Shown here: positions 1-11,975 of the stretch, piece after piece
Layout of the letters: the number at the start of each line of letters is the position of its first letter
Position numbering within the stretch: position 1 is the stretch's first letter
DNA from: Hesseltinella vesiculosa
Lineage: Eukaryota; Mucoromycota; Mucoromycetes; Mucorales; Cunninghamellaceae
Length of the DNA stretch: 64,000 nt
NCBI GenBank assembly: GCA_002104935.1
Contig: MCGT01000026.1
Location: forward strand, 124,001 to 188,000
Direction: 5' to 3'
The notes under the pieces: generated by a model
Database searches by the model: none
Seen by the model: only the letters and a program-made list of their open reading frames with translations
Told to the model about the DNA's origin: nothing
Position numbers and translations under genes: made by a program

Positions 1-329
1 TCCCGAGACTGAATTGCTGGAAATGTTCTTGAGTATATTATTTTCGTTTTCCCCCTCTCCTCCTTTCTTTTAAATGCAAACTCCAATTTTTTCTTCTACA
101 TTTTTACACTTCTTCCATGGATGCCAATCCAGGCCCACTTGCAACGACGCGCTCTGCTCGCTTTCTTTTTCTTCGAATAACCGCCTGCTTCCAACCGAAT
201 TCATACCGAAAAAAAAATGAGATGCATTTGCTTTATTGGGTCCGGTAAATGTGTGCCATGAAAGGTTAGGGGGTGATCAGAGAAATAAGGTATCCAAAAG
301 AAAAGAAAAAAAAGGAATGGTAGAGAATC

Positions 330-1943
330 TTAGGCTTGATGATCTTTGGCCTGAGCTTTTGCATTGGGACGGTCCAAAACCAGCGATCGGAGGACTCGGT
401 TCTTTTTTTTTTTTTTAAATAAAAAAAAAAAAATGCTGCGTCAGTTGTACAAAGTCTCATGTCGCACGATATTTCTTTTTTTTCTTCTCATTCCCCCCAT
501 GCTGTCCTTGGGCTCGGCAGTTTTTTTTTTTTTTTTGTTTACCTCGACTTCCAAATCATGGATTTTCTGTTGCATGGTGGATACTTTGGATTCCAAGTCA
601 CGGAATTGGTGGAGAAGTTGGGCGTGAGCAGATGGATCATTTGGATCGGCTTGAATGGAAGGCAAGAGGACCGAGGGGGAGGTGGCAGTGGGAGTGGATT
701 GGCTGTAAAGAAGAGGGGGTTGAAGAGGAGGGGGCTGGGTATGAGGAGAGGATAAAGGTGTGATGGTCAGATTGGCTGGAAAAGAGCAAGGCAGCGGCAG
801 GGCTGGAGGGTCGGGACGGCCATGAACAGGCGACGAACCAGCAGGAGATGAAAAGGTAGCAGGTGGAGCAGGCGCAGAGCGAGGCATGGGTGGTAGTGGA
901 GAGGTGGTAGATTGGGCTGTGTTAGGGGTAGGTAGCTCCGTTGCAGACAGGATGGTGGTGGGTGTACGCTGGGCCCGCTTTTCTATTGACAGACTCTCGG
1001 ACGTAGAAGCAGAGGAGATGGTGAAGGAGCGCCAAGAAGGCGCTGTGGCGCTGGCCGAAGGAGGAATATTGATCTGTGGGATCTTGGGTCGACTGGTGCG
1101 AAAGACATGCTGATGGCCTTTGATTTTTTTCGATACTGAGGTATCTTTCTCTTCGCCATCGGCGTCGGCAGGCACTCGCCGTTTTTGATGGTCGTCTGGA
1201 AAGCTCGTGAGCACCGAAGATGAGGAGGAGGGTGGGGTGATGCTGTTGGGCGACGATGAAGTAGGGGAGTGCGAGGACGCATGGCTGGAAGGAGAAGTGA
1301 TGGTTGGCGTGGTATTGGGCAGGGAAGGATCTGGCGTGGAGAATTGTCGTCGAGGCTGAGGTTTCTTGGCAATCAGAGGCAAAGACGAGGTATCGGCGTC
1401 TCCCTCGCTGAACCGCCGAGCAGCTGCTCTTGTTGCTTCTTCGGACCGTCGGTGGCGATTCAGAGCATCCAATCTTGAAAACCCTCGAGAACAATAATCA
1501 CACACATACGGCTTTTCACCTGTGTGCAGTTTTTCATGGCGTTTCAAATCATGAAGGCGTCGAAAATATTGTGAGCAGGTCGTGCACTAACGATAAAAAT
1601 GAGGGTCAGCCTTTTTCTATTTATTTTTATTTTTTTAATGGGATGGCAAGGTCAAAAAAGGAGGGGGACTTGCCTGGAAGGGACGAATGTTCGAATGAGT
1701 GGCCAAATGAGACTTGAGGTTATGAGGACGGCTAAAGGATTGTTCACATTCGGGGCAGGCATACGGTCGAACAAGCGTACCTCGACTGGAGGCAGGCTCT
1801 TCGGGTGGCCTTACAGAAAAGGTGGTATAGGAGGACTGCGTATCATCGACAGGTGTTGGGTCTTCCGCATTTTTGTTCAATAACAGCGAGATGGGTGATG
1901 AAGAAGGGGTTTCTTCTTTGATCAATGACATTGGACTAGCCAT
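330..1943 (-). CDS. Crz1/PrzA-like C2H2 zinc-finger transcription factor
   Basis: Predicted nuclear DNA-binding regulator of 461 residues, three exons (1943-1674, 1586-543, 401-330). Residues 61-139 hold a zinc-finger block. Finger 1 uses C63, C66, H79, H83; finger 2 uses C91, C94, H107, H111; finger 3 has C119, C122, H135 but ends RHRRSEE with no second His. The YNLKSH-like finger 1, the LHDLKRHEKLHTGEKPYVC linker and the degenerate DALNRH..SE third finger are the pattern of calcineurin-responsive Crz1/PrzA factors. A long Ser/Pro/Thr-rich low-complexity tail follows, ending in a short coiled coil that continues across intron 2 into the last exon. Intron 1 appears to start GCAAGT instead of GT; intron 2 is rich in A/T runs. 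The start is the first Met downstream of a T-rich leader; the open frame continues upstream but looks like UTR. The Crz1 assignment is family inference; other three-finger fungal factors are possible. It shares a 484-bp promoter region with the divergent NAD kinase gene. Confidence 0.8.
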
Positions 1944-2427
1944 GCTTCTTTCATTGACACAGCTCTTCACAAGTAATAAAGTAAATGAGAGAAGGAGAAA
2001 ATAAATATATATATAAAAAAAAGGGAGCAACAAAAAAGGTTGTGAATGGAAAATGAAAGAGGGAAGAAGAGAGAAAAAAGGGAAAAGGACGACTAAAACA
2101 AAAACCCGCTTTTTGCCCTTTGTCAATTTTCCCATTTTCAACCATGGCACCGCCTCATTCTGAAGCTCTTTTTCAGAACGTGGCTTACTAACACCTCTCA
2201 TCTCCCCCTATTTTAAGGCTTGGCACTCTCTTCACTCCTCGTTTTCCTTTTTATTGCTGTGGCGCGACCACCTGACAATGGCGGTCAGACCTCTCTTGCC
2301 CTTGTAAACCAACCCTCACACTCATTCATTAAAAAAAAAAAGAAAAAAAAAAGAGCTCAGCTCGTCTTTCCTGCCTGTTTTTTCTTTTTTACATTTCTTC
2401 TTTCCACGCTTTTTACAGTATCTTGAA
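1944..2427. promoter_or_regulatory. Divergent intergenic promoter region, zinc-finger factor / NAD kinase
   Basis: This 484-bp spacer lies between two genes transcribed apart. It is rich in A and T runs (for example around 2329-2352) and holds no convincing coding exon. I see no recognisable factor site that I would defend. Confidence 0.5.
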
Positions 2428-4782
2428 ATGAGTTCAGACACATTTGACTGCTCGCAATTGAAAAAAGATCTCCCTGATAATTCCCCCACCAAGGATAAAA
2501 AGAAACTGCCCTCGTCTGCTACTTCCTTTGCCGCATGTCTTTCCAACAAGGCTGGCGAAGTTCGTGAAGAATCAAAACGCATAGGTAATCCCTCTCTCTC
2601 CCTTGGTTCATTTTCATGAGACTTGCCATTAAACACTCTATTTTTAAATGGGTATAGGCCGAGCTCGTGTCAAATGGGACAATCTCCAATCGGTCATGAT
2701 CATTACTAAACCCGGCGATGCCTCATTGATCGGCATGACAAGAGAACTTGCGTTGTGGCTGATCCATACCCCCCGTGCTGGCCAATTGTCTGCTTTATCT
2801 GTGTAAGCTATTTTATTAATGAATGGCCGAGTACTGACTCTTTTGATAAAGCTTCGTCGACGAAAAATTGCTCACATCAGCCAAATTCAAATATCGCAAA
2901 ATCCTCAAGTTTTACCCAGACTGCCGAGAACAACTAAAATTTTGGAACCCTGAATTAATCGCGACCAATCCTCGGTCATTTGATTTTGTTATCACGGTAA
3001 AAAAAAAAAAAGAAAACACGCCATCTTGGAATCCGACTGACCAGTTTGTTCTCATTTGTGATTGTGCAGCTTGGTGGCGATGGCACAGTAAGCGAAGGGG
3101 TAGTGTCGGTTGCGGGAAATCACTGGACCGAATTTTTTTTCTCGATTTAGGTTTTGTTCACGTCATGGCTGTTCCAACACTTTGTACCACCGGTGATTCC
3201 TTTTCATTTGGGGTCCTTGGGCTTTCTAACGCCGTTCAACTTTGACCATTACGACCGGTACCTGGTCAATGCCATGGACAATGGCGCACGTATCAACCTA
3301 CGTGGCCGCCTGTGCTGCACTGTCTACCGTCGTATCCCCGATCACCACCGCGACGAGTCTCAGTTGCAAGGCACCAGCGTCAAACTACGAAACATCAAAC
3401 GCAACACGGTCACCGGTAAAATCACCGTCGGCGGCTGGTGCAAAAAGGACGGCAAGAAGAAAAAGGTCAACAAATTCGGCGAAGTCGACTGCCTGATGTC
3501 TGACAAGCCCGTCAATGGATTGAACATAAGCGATGAAAACGCCGACACCGACGAAAATGACGACCAGCCTGACGATCTACTGCTAGATGACCCGTCGGAC
3601 GACGATTGTGAAGAGCACCGCCGTGTGCCCTGCTTCACCACCGTGCCAGTACAACGATACCATGTGATCAACGACCTCGTTGTTGACCGCGGCCCTAGTC
3701 CATTTGTCAGCCAGCTGGAGCTGTTTGGCGACGATAAGCATCTCACCACCGTCCAAGCCGACGGCCTGGCCATCTCCACTCCTACCGGCAGCACCGCCTA
3801 TTCGGTAATGTGTCGTTCTTCCGCCTTGTCATCACCAACACTCACTTCTCTTTTTTAAAAGCTGTCTGCTGGGGGCTCCCTTACCCACCCAGAAATCCAT
3901 GCCATTTTAATCACACCCATCTGTCCCCACACGTTGTCTTTCCGGCCTACACTTGTGCCTGACTCGATGGAGCTACGCATTTGTGTGCCTTACAATTCCC
4001 GAAGTACTGCCTGGGCTAGCTTTGATGGTCGCGGCCGTGTGGAACTACGACGTAAGGAAGGGGAAAAAACAGGAGGCGCAAAAGGAGACTCACTTTTTTT
4101 TTTTTCCTCCTTTTTTTTAGAGGGCGATCACATCAAGGTGACGGCTTCAAAATATCCATTCCCAACGGTATGCAAGGAAGACCAAGCAACCGACTGGTTC
4201 AATGCCTTGCAAAACTGTCTTCACTGGAACAAGCGTCAGCGCCAGAAATCCTTTGCTGTGGTCGAATCCAACCCTCGGTCCTCTCGGTCGCCAGGCACGC
4301 CCCAACGCACCAGTCTAACCGGAAGCACGCCCAACCTGACCATGAGCTCCGTCAAAGGCTCGTCCACGTCCCTTCGCAGCCTGGCCCAGCCATCCACCCC
4401 CCGTCGTATGCCCTATTCCCCCTCCACTTCCTCGGCGTCGTCAGAAAACGGCCACGATGAAATCTTTGGTATCTTCAGCGACGACGACCCCTACTCACGC
4501 GCCAGCCCCGAAGACGACATGTTTGGCACCGACGAATCGGATCTCGAGGACGGAGAGCCCTTTGCCGAAGATGAAACCGATCCTTCTTTCAACGATGACT
4601 TGGACTCGCCCCCTATGGATGGTGTTCAGTCGTCCCGAGAAAACAAAGACAGCCTCGACCCACTCACCCCCCGTCGTCGCTCGGCCCAAGCCAACCAAAC
4701 CTTCCAAGGCTGGAGTGACGAAGAAATTGTCCGTGGTCGGCTTAATGTCGAAATCCGACGCGCTAGCCACAGGCCATCTTGA
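2428..4782 (+). CDS. NAD(H) kinase (Utr1/Yef1/Pos5 family)
   Basis: Phosphorylates NAD to NADP using ATP; 656 residues from seven exons (2428-2584, 2658-2802, 2852-2996, 3070-3087, 3151-3804, 3862-4051, 4121-4782). The 18-nt exon 4 encodes exactly LGGDGT, the catalytic/nucleotide-binding GGDG motif. Other family signatures follow: PFHLGSLGFLTPF, then GLAISTPTGSTAYSLSAGG split by intron 5, then ITPICPHTLSFRP. A strongly acidic insert (about 3520-3612) interrupts the catalytic domain, and a Ser/Pro/Asp-rich C-terminal tail of about 180 residues follows it. Both insertions make it longer than bacterial NAD kinases but are usual for fungal Utr1-type enzymes. No clear mitochondrial presequence is visible, so a cytosolic enzyme is more likely than a Pos5 type. 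All introns are GT-AG. It converges on the Kre9-like gene, with stops about 216 bp apart. Confidence 0.93.
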
Positions 4783-4998
4783 TTTTTTTTTATTATTTAT
4801 ACCTCGAGTAAAACTAACTGGTACACTTTTTCACTTTCTTGTTTCTTCACTGAAACATGGAACGCGACGTTCTGTTTGTAATTTTTCACTGCTTTATTAC
4901 TATTGTGAGGCAGGCACGACTCATCTTTTACTTTTTTGGAAATCGACAAAAACGGGAGAGAACAAAAAATGGCCGAAGGCCAGTTTTTTCTTCTTCTT

Positions 4999-5937
4999 CT
5001 ACATGACAAAGGCAGCGGCCAATGACACAGCTGCAAACAAAGTCCATTGATTCCATTGTACCTCGGCACCTGCAGAGGTGGACTTCTTTGGCATGACTTC
5101 TTTGGCACCGTTGGCATTGCCGGTGTTAGAGGAAGGTTGGCTGGTGGGTGAGGCTGTGGCCGATGCAGAGGACTCAGTACCCGAGGCTTTCTTGCTGGTA
5201 CCAGGAGCGCCGCCCAAGAGAGGATAGTCCATTTGGCCATCTGTTTAAAAAAGAAACGAGGCCGATGAGTGAGATCCTCGCCGGGTTTTTTAAATCACCG
5301 ACCTTGCATGCGTACAGGGTGGCCTTCAAAGGTGCCTTTGCCATCGAATTTGAACACGCCAGAGTAGTACCAGATGTTCTCTTGCTTTTGTCCAATACGG
5401 AGCCAGTATTCACCACTGCGGAAGTCATTCAGGCTGGTCACCTAGCAAAAAAAAAAAAAAAAATGGAGGGTCAGGTTTGCGCTTTTTTTTTTTGGGAAAC
5501 GTGCTTCGAATTGTTGCTGACTGCATTTGACAGGGTTTTTGGCATCGGTGGCCGAGGCAACAACTCTACGGGAAGCAATGATTAGAAAAAGACAAAAATG
5601 ATCTATAGAATACCAGACGTACTGAGCGTTGGTGGCGTCACCTGTCAGCAACTCAATAAAACAAGGCTTTTCGAAATCTTGAGAATCGGCGATCCAAGAA
5701 ATTTTAGCCTTATCACCTGCTTTCTATACATTGAGAAATCCCACTCAGTACTGTCAGCATGAATCTATTTTTTTTTTTCATGAGCACTTTACCCAAGCAC
5801 CTGATTGAGCCCAAGGCTCTTTGAACTGCAAGACAAAAAGATGAGTTCATGTCCGCAGCGCCGGCCATTTTTTTTACCGTGATGATAGCACTGCCCATAG
5901 ATGCAAGAGCTGCAATAGCAAGAAGGAGGCTCTTCAT
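4999..5937 (-). CDS. Kre9/Knh1-like GPI-anchored cell-surface protein
   Basis: Predicted secreted, GPI-anchored wall or plasma-membrane protein of 202 residues; six exons (5937-5878, 5825-5793, 5723-5623, 5565-5532, 5441-5303, 5240-4999). Exon 1 encodes a 20-residue signal peptide (MKSLLLAIAALASMGSAIIT). The middle (FKEPWAQSGAW, AKISWIADSQD, FRSGEYWLRIGQ, WYSGVFKF) matches the Ser-Thr-rich Kre9/Knh1-type domain of fungal surface proteins. The tail is a Ser/Thr/Pro-rich stalk ending in a hydrophobic stretch (WTLFAAVSLAAAFVM), as expected for GPI attachment. An in-frame Met five codons upstream exists, but the signal peptide favours the later start. The donors of introns 4 and 5 (GTCAAA, GTCGGT) are weak, so those junctions are least certain; the frame closes correctly. 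Confidence 0.82.
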
Positions 5938-6305
5938 TTTTGTTAAATGCAAGGAATCAAGGTGTCGATGGAAAAAAAATGAATCAATAAAAAATAATTG
6001 AAAAGAGGTGAGGGTAAAATGTAGAAATGCGTCAATTTTTTTATAGTAGGGCAGTGTGTCCCAATGGAGCTTTTTTTTCGTTTTGGATGGTTTGTTTGTT
6101 GGAGCGTTTCTGGCAGGGTGTTTCTGGTCTTGTCTTGGCTGTTATCGTCGAGACGAGACAGCGAAAAAAATAAAGTACAAGATTGTATGGTTTTATTATT
6201 TAAATAAAAAATGAGGAGAGACAGAATGCAAAAAAAAAAAAAAATGAGTTGGTCGAGGCAAAGAGAGGGGGAATATTGAAAAATAAAAAATCGAAAGGTT
6301 GGGAT
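5938..6305. other. Intergenic spacer with A/T homopolymers
   Basis: Promoter side of the Kre9-like gene and 3' side of RLP24. It contains several A/T runs, for example 6231-6244. I see no gene or RNA feature here. Confidence 0.5.
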
Positions 6306-6933
6306 TTATTCTTCCATGTCCATGGATTTTTGTTGTTGTTGTTCGACCTTGGCAGCTTGGTAACGTTTCTTGGCTTCGAGAGGAGCCAATTCGATGTTTT
6401 GCTCGAGCAAACGTACGTTTTCGGCCATGTCCTTTTCCTTGTTGCCAGCCATACGGTTCTTGTAGAAGACACGTTCTCGTTTGGCGCGGATTTCTTGCAC
6501 TCGTTTCATTGCCTTGATGGTGGTGGCCATCAAGTTACGATCATAACGAACAGGCACATTGCGACGTTTTTCAAATTCAAAGGTCGAATCCTAAATACAT
6601 TGAAAAAAAAAAAGGATCAGGGCCAATCAGGGGCATCACGCAATGAACTTACAATGGTCATTTCCTTGCCGGCTGATTTACGGAAGGCCTTTGTCCAGCG
6701 CACCTTGCGGGGGTTACGCTTCATCTTGAAGTTCTTGTGGCACTTTGATCGACAGAATCGAAAGGTCTATTGAGAAGAAACCAGATAACAAAATGATAAG
6801 AATGGGAGGGTAAAGAGGAATAGAGGCGCATGTCGTTGCATTTATATTTTACCTTGCTGTCGTTACGCACAAACATGGTGCCATGGCCAGGGTAACAAGG
6901 ACCTGAACAAAAGTAGCATCGATCAATATGCAT
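6306..6933 (-). CDS. RLP24: Ribosome biogenesis protein Rlp24 (L24e-like)
   Basis: Nucleolar assembly factor of pre-60S particles, the placeholder later replaced by ribosomal protein eL24. It has 159 residues in three exons (6933-6853, 6766-6653, 6590-6306). The N-terminus has the L24e zinc-binding layout [13 protein letters not shown] ... [10 protein letters not shown], with Cys pairs split by intron 1, followed by [21 protein letters not shown]. The C-terminal extension ([13 protein letters not shown], then a basic/coiled helix ending MDMEE) is diagnostic of Rlp24 rather than eL24 itself, which lacks it. The length fits fungal Rlp24 (about 160-200 residues). The start Met is the usual position, immediately before the first zinc knuckle. 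Confidence 0.93.
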
Positions 6934-7130
6934 GGTGTGTAGAGAAAAAAAAAAAAAAAAAAAAAGTGAGGAAAAAAAGGAAACGAAGAAAAAAAAAAAA
7001 CTGCCATGATAAAAGCGCCGCAGGTTTGCCATAAAAAAAGTGGCTTGGAACCTCTCGTAACCGATTGGCTCGTAAAAAAAAAAAAAAAACCTTGCGGTTT
7101 GCCTTTCTAAATGATGAAGAGGTGGTTTAT

Positions 7131-8642
7131 TTACAGGTATCGAAGTTGGGAGGGAGTAAAATGGGTAGGCTTCCAGTGAAGCTTTTCACTAAGGATGGAG
7201 CGTCGGTTTTTTTGCTTGTTTCGTTCGAATTGCTCAATGACCTTGTCGCCAAGGCAGATGATGTGCTGGCCGCGGTAATACCGCAAGGCACCAATGTTCT
7301 GAAGGGTGTGTAGAATGTCTTGGGTGGTGATGGATGTGTGTTGTGAGATTTCCTCAATAGTTATGTCTTCGGTGGTGGTCAGTAGCAGCTCGACAATGGT
7401 CTCGGTCCAGTAGGCACGGTAGGAGAGCAGGCCCAGATCCGACAGTGGTTTTTCCGGTGAGCCAGTGCGTTCTTCGACCTTGGACAGCTCATAGGAGAAC
7501 TGGATCAGGACACGTCCATAGCCCATGCGTTGGTATTGAGGGAGGGTTAGGATACAGGCCAGGTTGTAGTTCTCGGACGATTCTTTTTCTTTCGAAAAGT
7601 AGCCGATGAGGTGGTAGCCAAATTCATCGCGCTCGGTCATGCAGTAGAACAAGAATGGGTCGACGTCATAATATAGCGTCTTGTGGTCAAGGAAGAGCTT
7701 GGAAAGGAGGCAGAGGTTGCGGCACCAGGTGCGTTGTTTGCGGCCGTCGATTTCAAAAAAGGACAGGACATCATCGCGGTAGATCTCGTTGCCGGGTGGG
7801 TGCTGTAGTTGACAGTGCAGTCGGTGCCGCTCCAGCTGGCGGCTCGAGCCGTAGTACGACAGGCAGAACTCACATAGATAGAGCACGTCCGTGTAGGCAT
7901 ATTCGACGGGATAGGGAGAAAAGTACCAGGTCTCGGCTTGGTGCTTGCCCATCTGGATCATGTTGAAGTTCTTGACACGCGCAATTTCGCTGACACACTG
8001 CGTCATCGAACCCGAGGTCCTCAGCTGTTCGATTTCTTCTTGCTTGGACACGACCTTTTTCTTCTTGCTCTGGCTGTCCATGTCATCGTCTTCGTCCAGG
8101 ATGATCCCGTTGTCCTGATCCTGGTCGGCCGGCTGGTCGTCGTCCAGTTCAAACTCGACAGCCTGGTCGTCCGTGGGCGTGTCTAGATCCTGAGAGAGGT
8201 CGTCGGTGTGTTTGCGCTTTTGTGAGGTGGAGGCTGTTGGGGTAGGTGGAGCATCGGTCATGGAGGACGAGGGGGTGGGGGTGGAGGGCGGTATGGAGGA
8301 TTCTTTGGGGAGCGGTCGACCTTTTTTGTTGTTGGCATTCTTCTTTTTGACGACCGGGAAGGTGATGGTCCTTGTAAAATCCAGACGTTGAATCGACACC
8401 CATTCATCCAATCGCTTGTTGAATTCCACATAGTGCACATAGAACTCGACCCCACGCGCTGGCGTGCTGCGTTCCATAAACACTTCAGCCATGCGAAATT
8501 CAGATTCGGTAGCAGTGTTGATTTTTTCCACAAACAATTTGCAGTTGATGGGCTTGGCTAGGAATTTCTCTTTTTCCAATTGTTGGGATTCCGTCAATGC
8601 CGGTGGTAAAGATGATTGCTCTGCCTGTGTCGGTACCGTCAT
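7131..8642 (-). CDS. ESA1: MYST histone acetyltransferase Esa1 (KAT5)
   Basis: Catalytic subunit of NuA4-type complexes, acetylating histone H4/H2A tails in the nucleus. Single uninterrupted exon, 503 residues. The N-terminal chromo-barrel (about residues 35-95) contains [17 protein letters not shown] long acidic, low-complexity linker with a basic KSKKKKVV segment follows. The MYST domain starts with the C2HC finger ([19 protein letters not shown]). The catalytic Cys lies in NLACILTLP, the acetyl-CoA loop is QYQRMGYGR, and the general-base Glu lies in [15 protein letters not shown]. The length is close to yeast Esa1 (445) plus the linker. It is unusual here in having no intron. The MEMO-family gene starts only 173 bp away on the other strand, so the two probably share a bidirectional promoter. 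Confidence 0.95.
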   Translation of the reverse strand: MTVPTQAEQSSLPPALTESQQLEKEKFLAKPINCKLFVEKINTATESEFRMAEVFMERSTPARGVEFYVHYVEFNKRLDEWVSIQRLDFTRTITFPVVKKKNANNKKGRPLPKESSIPPSTPTPSSSMTDAPPTPTASTSQKRKHTDDLSQDLDTPTDDQAVEFELDDDQPADQDQDNGIILDEDDDMDSQSKKKKVVSKQEEIEQLRTSGSMTQCVSEIARVKNFNMIQMGKHQAETWYFSPYPVEYAYTDVLYLCEFCLSYYGSSRQLERHRLHCQLQHPPGNEIYRDDVLSFFEIDGRKQRTWCRNLCLLSKLFLDHKTLYYDVDPFLFYCMTERDEFGYHLIGYFSKEKESSENYNLACILTLPQYQRMGYGRVLIQFSYELSKVEERTGSPEKPLSDLGLLSYRAYWTETIVELLLTTTEDITIEEISQHTSITTQDILHTLQNIGALRYYRGQHIICLGDKVIEQFERNKQKNRRSILSEKLHWKPTHFTPSQLRYL

Positions 8643-8815
8643 TGTGAGTCAAGGAGGAATAAAAATGAGGAAAAAGAAACGAGGTGAGGAAAAAAAACAA
8701 GACAAAATAAAAAAAAACAACTGCCGTCCAATCACATGCCACTTTCCAAATCCTGCAAATAACGCAGAGAGTTATCTTTTTTCTCACCCTTTTTTTTTTC
8801 GCACCCATTACACAA
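8643..8815. promoter_or_regulatory. Short bidirectional promoter, ESA1 / MEMO-family gene
   Basis: Only 173 bp separate the two divergent start codons. The spacer is A/T-rich with A and T runs at about 8692-8720 and 8783-8799. Both basal promoters must lie here or in the 5' ends of the genes. Confidence 0.6.
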
Positions 8816-9959
8816 ATGACGACGAGACAGGCGAGCCATGCTGGTAGTTGGTATTCCTCATCAAGTAAGATAATGTTATCATGTCAAGTCAATAAACCAT
8901 TCAACTTCTTTATTTAGAAACGGAACTCAACCAACAACTCAACCGATTTTTAAATGACGTTACTGAAAAAGCACCAGGGAAGAATGTGTGTGCTATTATT
9001 GGACCGTAATCCACATCTCACCCACTTTTAGCATCTCAATCCCTCCTTTTGTTATATTTAGGCATGCTGGGTATACGTATAGCGGACCTACTGCGGCCCA
9101 TGCTTACAAGTATGTGGATATTGAGCCCATGCAAGTATCCCACAAAAGAAAATAGCACCAAAATCGACGACTGACCTCCCCTCCTTGGTGACATTAGCGA
9201 ACGAGTGTTTTTGCTCGGGCCTTCTCACCATGTCTATTTGGATGGCTGTGGGTTGTCTCGGTGTGATCGATATGAAACTCCCTTGGGCAACTTGACACTG
9301 GACCGCACCACCATCGAAGAATTGGCGGCAACAAAGGAATTCTCTTGGATGAGTCAGCATGTGGATGAAGACGAACATAGTATCGAGATGCACCTGCCCT
9401 ATACATACAAAATCTTTGAAAGGTAAGACGGCCTCTCTGAAGCGAAAAACTCATTCTTTGCCAAAGCAAAATTGATCAGATCAAAATTGTGCCGATTCTG
9501 GTTGGTGCCATTGATGCGGAAAAGGAAAAAAAATATGGTCAGTTACTTGCAAAGTACCTGTTGGATCCCAAGACGCTGTTTATTGTATCGTCTGACTTTT
9601 GCCATTGGGGTCGGCGATTTCGTTATACTTATTACCAAGACCAGCAAGGTGCTCGGAACCTGTCGCCCTCGTCGTCAACCACCTTGCCTATCCATGAATC
9701 CATTCGTCAATTGGACCATGAAGGGATGGCTATGATAGCCTCTTTGGATTTTGACGCGTTTGAAGATTACCTAGTTCGAACAAGAAACACCATCTGCGGA
9801 CGGCATCCCATCGCGGTGCTTTTGGCGGCCTTGCAAGCGTTGCCTGAAAAAAAATCGACACTTGTTTTTACAAATTATGCTCAAAGCAGTGCTTGTCAAA
9901 CCATTCAAGACAGCAGCGTCAGTTATGCAAGTGCCTATGTCTCCTTGGTCAATCAATAA
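8816..9959 (+). CDS. MEMO1/Mho1 family protein
   Basis: Member of the MEMO family (human MEMO1, yeast Mho1), which shares the fold of non-haem iron LigB-type dioxygenases; human MEMO1 is linked to cell motility and copper/iron binding. It has 307 residues in five exons (8816-8864, 8918-9005, 9062-9130, 9198-9422, 9467-9959). Family signatures are RQASHAGSWYSS at the N-terminus, PHAGYTYSGPTAAHAYK, LLGPSHHVYLDGC, EHSIEMHLPY, IVSSDFCHWGRRF and ICGRHPIAVLLAAL. The metal-site His/Asp/Cys residues of the family appear retained. Intron 3 starts GCAAGT and gives the expected IERVFLLGP junction, so it is a GC-AG intron. The length matches the family (about 290-340). Confidence 0.93.
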
Positions 9960-10215
9960 GCTTCCGTGCAGTTCCATTTGATACCACTCTTTTTTTTTTT
10001 GATTGGACCTTGAAAAAGATTAAAGCCAAAAATAGGTTTCACTGCCCCTTTTTTGCACACCTCCTTAATTTTGGTTTCAACAAGCCAAAAAAAGGCCTGA
10101 TTTTTTTTTTCTGGACCTCTTGTTCCTCCTCTTCTTTTTCTTGACCCATTTATTGTTTCCCAGCTTGTTCTTCTTTATTATTTTATTTTTATATTGCTCC
10201 ATTACTTTTATTTGA

Positions 10216-11975
10216 ATGGGCCAGTCAAGTAGCAAGATAGACAGATCATGGACGTTTGGCACAGTAGGGGGCGACAATGACACATTTGACGATGAAACAA
10301 ATGATCAACCAGACGACTCACTTGCTTGTTCACAATCCAGCTTCTTCAGCAAAACCCAATCCCTCAGCTATACCGTTGACGACACCGATACCCCGAGTGC
10401 TTGGATGCATTTATTGAACGATATCCGATACATTGATGCCACTTATTATTCCTCTACTTTTCAGCAGGACCATCGACCTCTCCCTCCTACACCGCCTCCC
10501 TCTACGCTGATCCGCCACCCATTTCTCTTTCCCTCTTCGCCGTCCTTACTATCCTCCACCTCCGCTCCACCCACCCCTTGCCCACAACGCCACCCACCCC
10601 TTACCTCTTCACCAAACGATGAATCCTTTCGACACAGCATCACCAGTGCTGACCTCCAGTGTATGGACAAGCATTTGCAAGTCATCGATTTGATGCATGT
10701 CCAATTGACTCAACTTAGCCCGTCCATTGGTTTATTTTCCATGATTCGTCGCTTGAATTTGTAAGTTGGCCGAAAGAGGAGATTCAAAAGGAGAGTTTGG
10801 GTAGGAGGCAGCGAAAAGAAGGGGGAAGGAGGGGTAGGGTGTGACCAAAGAAAAAACGTGATGCACAGAAAAAAAAAGGTTCCATAAAAGTTTAAATAGA
10901 CATGCAGGATGCTCATCGCTTTATTGTTTTTTTTTTCTTTTTCTTGCATCGACCTTTTAGGAGCCACAATCAATTGACAACACTACCAGCGTCCCTTGGT
11001 TACTTGCAACAATTGGAAAGTTTGTGTGTTCAAAACAACCAATTGATCGATCTACCCGACACCCTGGGATACCTGGTAAATCTGACGGAGTTGGATGTAG
11101 CCAAGAACCAATTGGTCGAATTGCCAAGGTCGCTTGGTTACCTTTGCAAGTTGCAAGGCTTGCATCTCAGTCACAATCATATCCACGACCTACCTGTCCA
11201 GTTGGTCACCGGTCTGAAATCCTTGGTCATCCTCGATGCCTCACACAACCCCATTGCCGTCCTACCCGCCGAAATCACCCAGCTGCATTTCTTGCGTCGC
11301 CTTTTGCTCGATGGCTGCCCGTTGCTACAAGACCACGCTACCCCACCCCACACCACATCTCGCGCGCTTCACGACCTGCCACCCTTGCCTCCTTCCCAAA
11401 TTGAACTCTTGATACCATCGCCCTCCACCACCTCTGTCCATACCCCCTTGCCTACTGCCTTTCGCCTGCAACAACCTCCCGCCGACTTGGACTTACCCCA
11501 ACAACTCCACTATACCCTGGAACACAACCCACCCAGCCTTCGTGAACAATGTGCTCGCCAGATCATCCGCCAGGGCCGCTGTGTCGACAGTCTGCTGCCT
11601 GATCACTTGCTCCATTATCTCCAGAGCGCCACCCCATGTACCCTGTGCCAATCCCCTTACTTGGATGCTTATGTACGACGTGGCAGATGGATCGAACGTG
11701 GTGGCAAATGGATTCCGTTGGAATACCGACTGTGCAAGGCCCACTTCTCTAATCAGCAGGATCGTCTCTTGTACCTGTTCTCCCACCCTCCACCCGTCAC
11801 CCTCGCTTCCGCCTACCTCCAGCCACCTCGATCTCTCTTACCCGCCCTCACCAACGACGATGATCCTTTGCCGCTTCCTCCTACCCCCTCCAATAGTGCC
11901 TCTCCCAAATTTCGATCCCATTGCATGAAAGTGATGAATCGAAACCACTCAGGCTTTCTCTCCCTGGCCAAATGA
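10216..11975 (+). CDS. Leucine-rich-repeat protein with predicted N-myristoylation
   Basis: Two exons (10216-10760, 10961-11975), 519 residues. The N-terminus MGQSSSK fits an N-myristoylation signal (Gly2, Ser6), suggesting membrane tethering. A Pro/Ser-rich spacer follows, then about six leucine-rich repeats (residues about 165-310) of the LxxLxLxxNxLxxLPxxLGYL type, as in Shoc2/Ccr4/Sog2-like scaffolds; the intron falls inside the NLSHNQL repeat. Beyond the repeats is a segment with CTLCQSPY and a WIPLEYRLCKAHF stretch that could form a small metal-binding or structural motif. Low-complexity Pro-rich sequence ends the protein. The LRR type suggests a GTPase- or kinase-pathway adaptor, but I cannot name the orthologue. 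The upstream spacer (9960-10215) holds only T-rich sequence. Confidence 0.85.
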
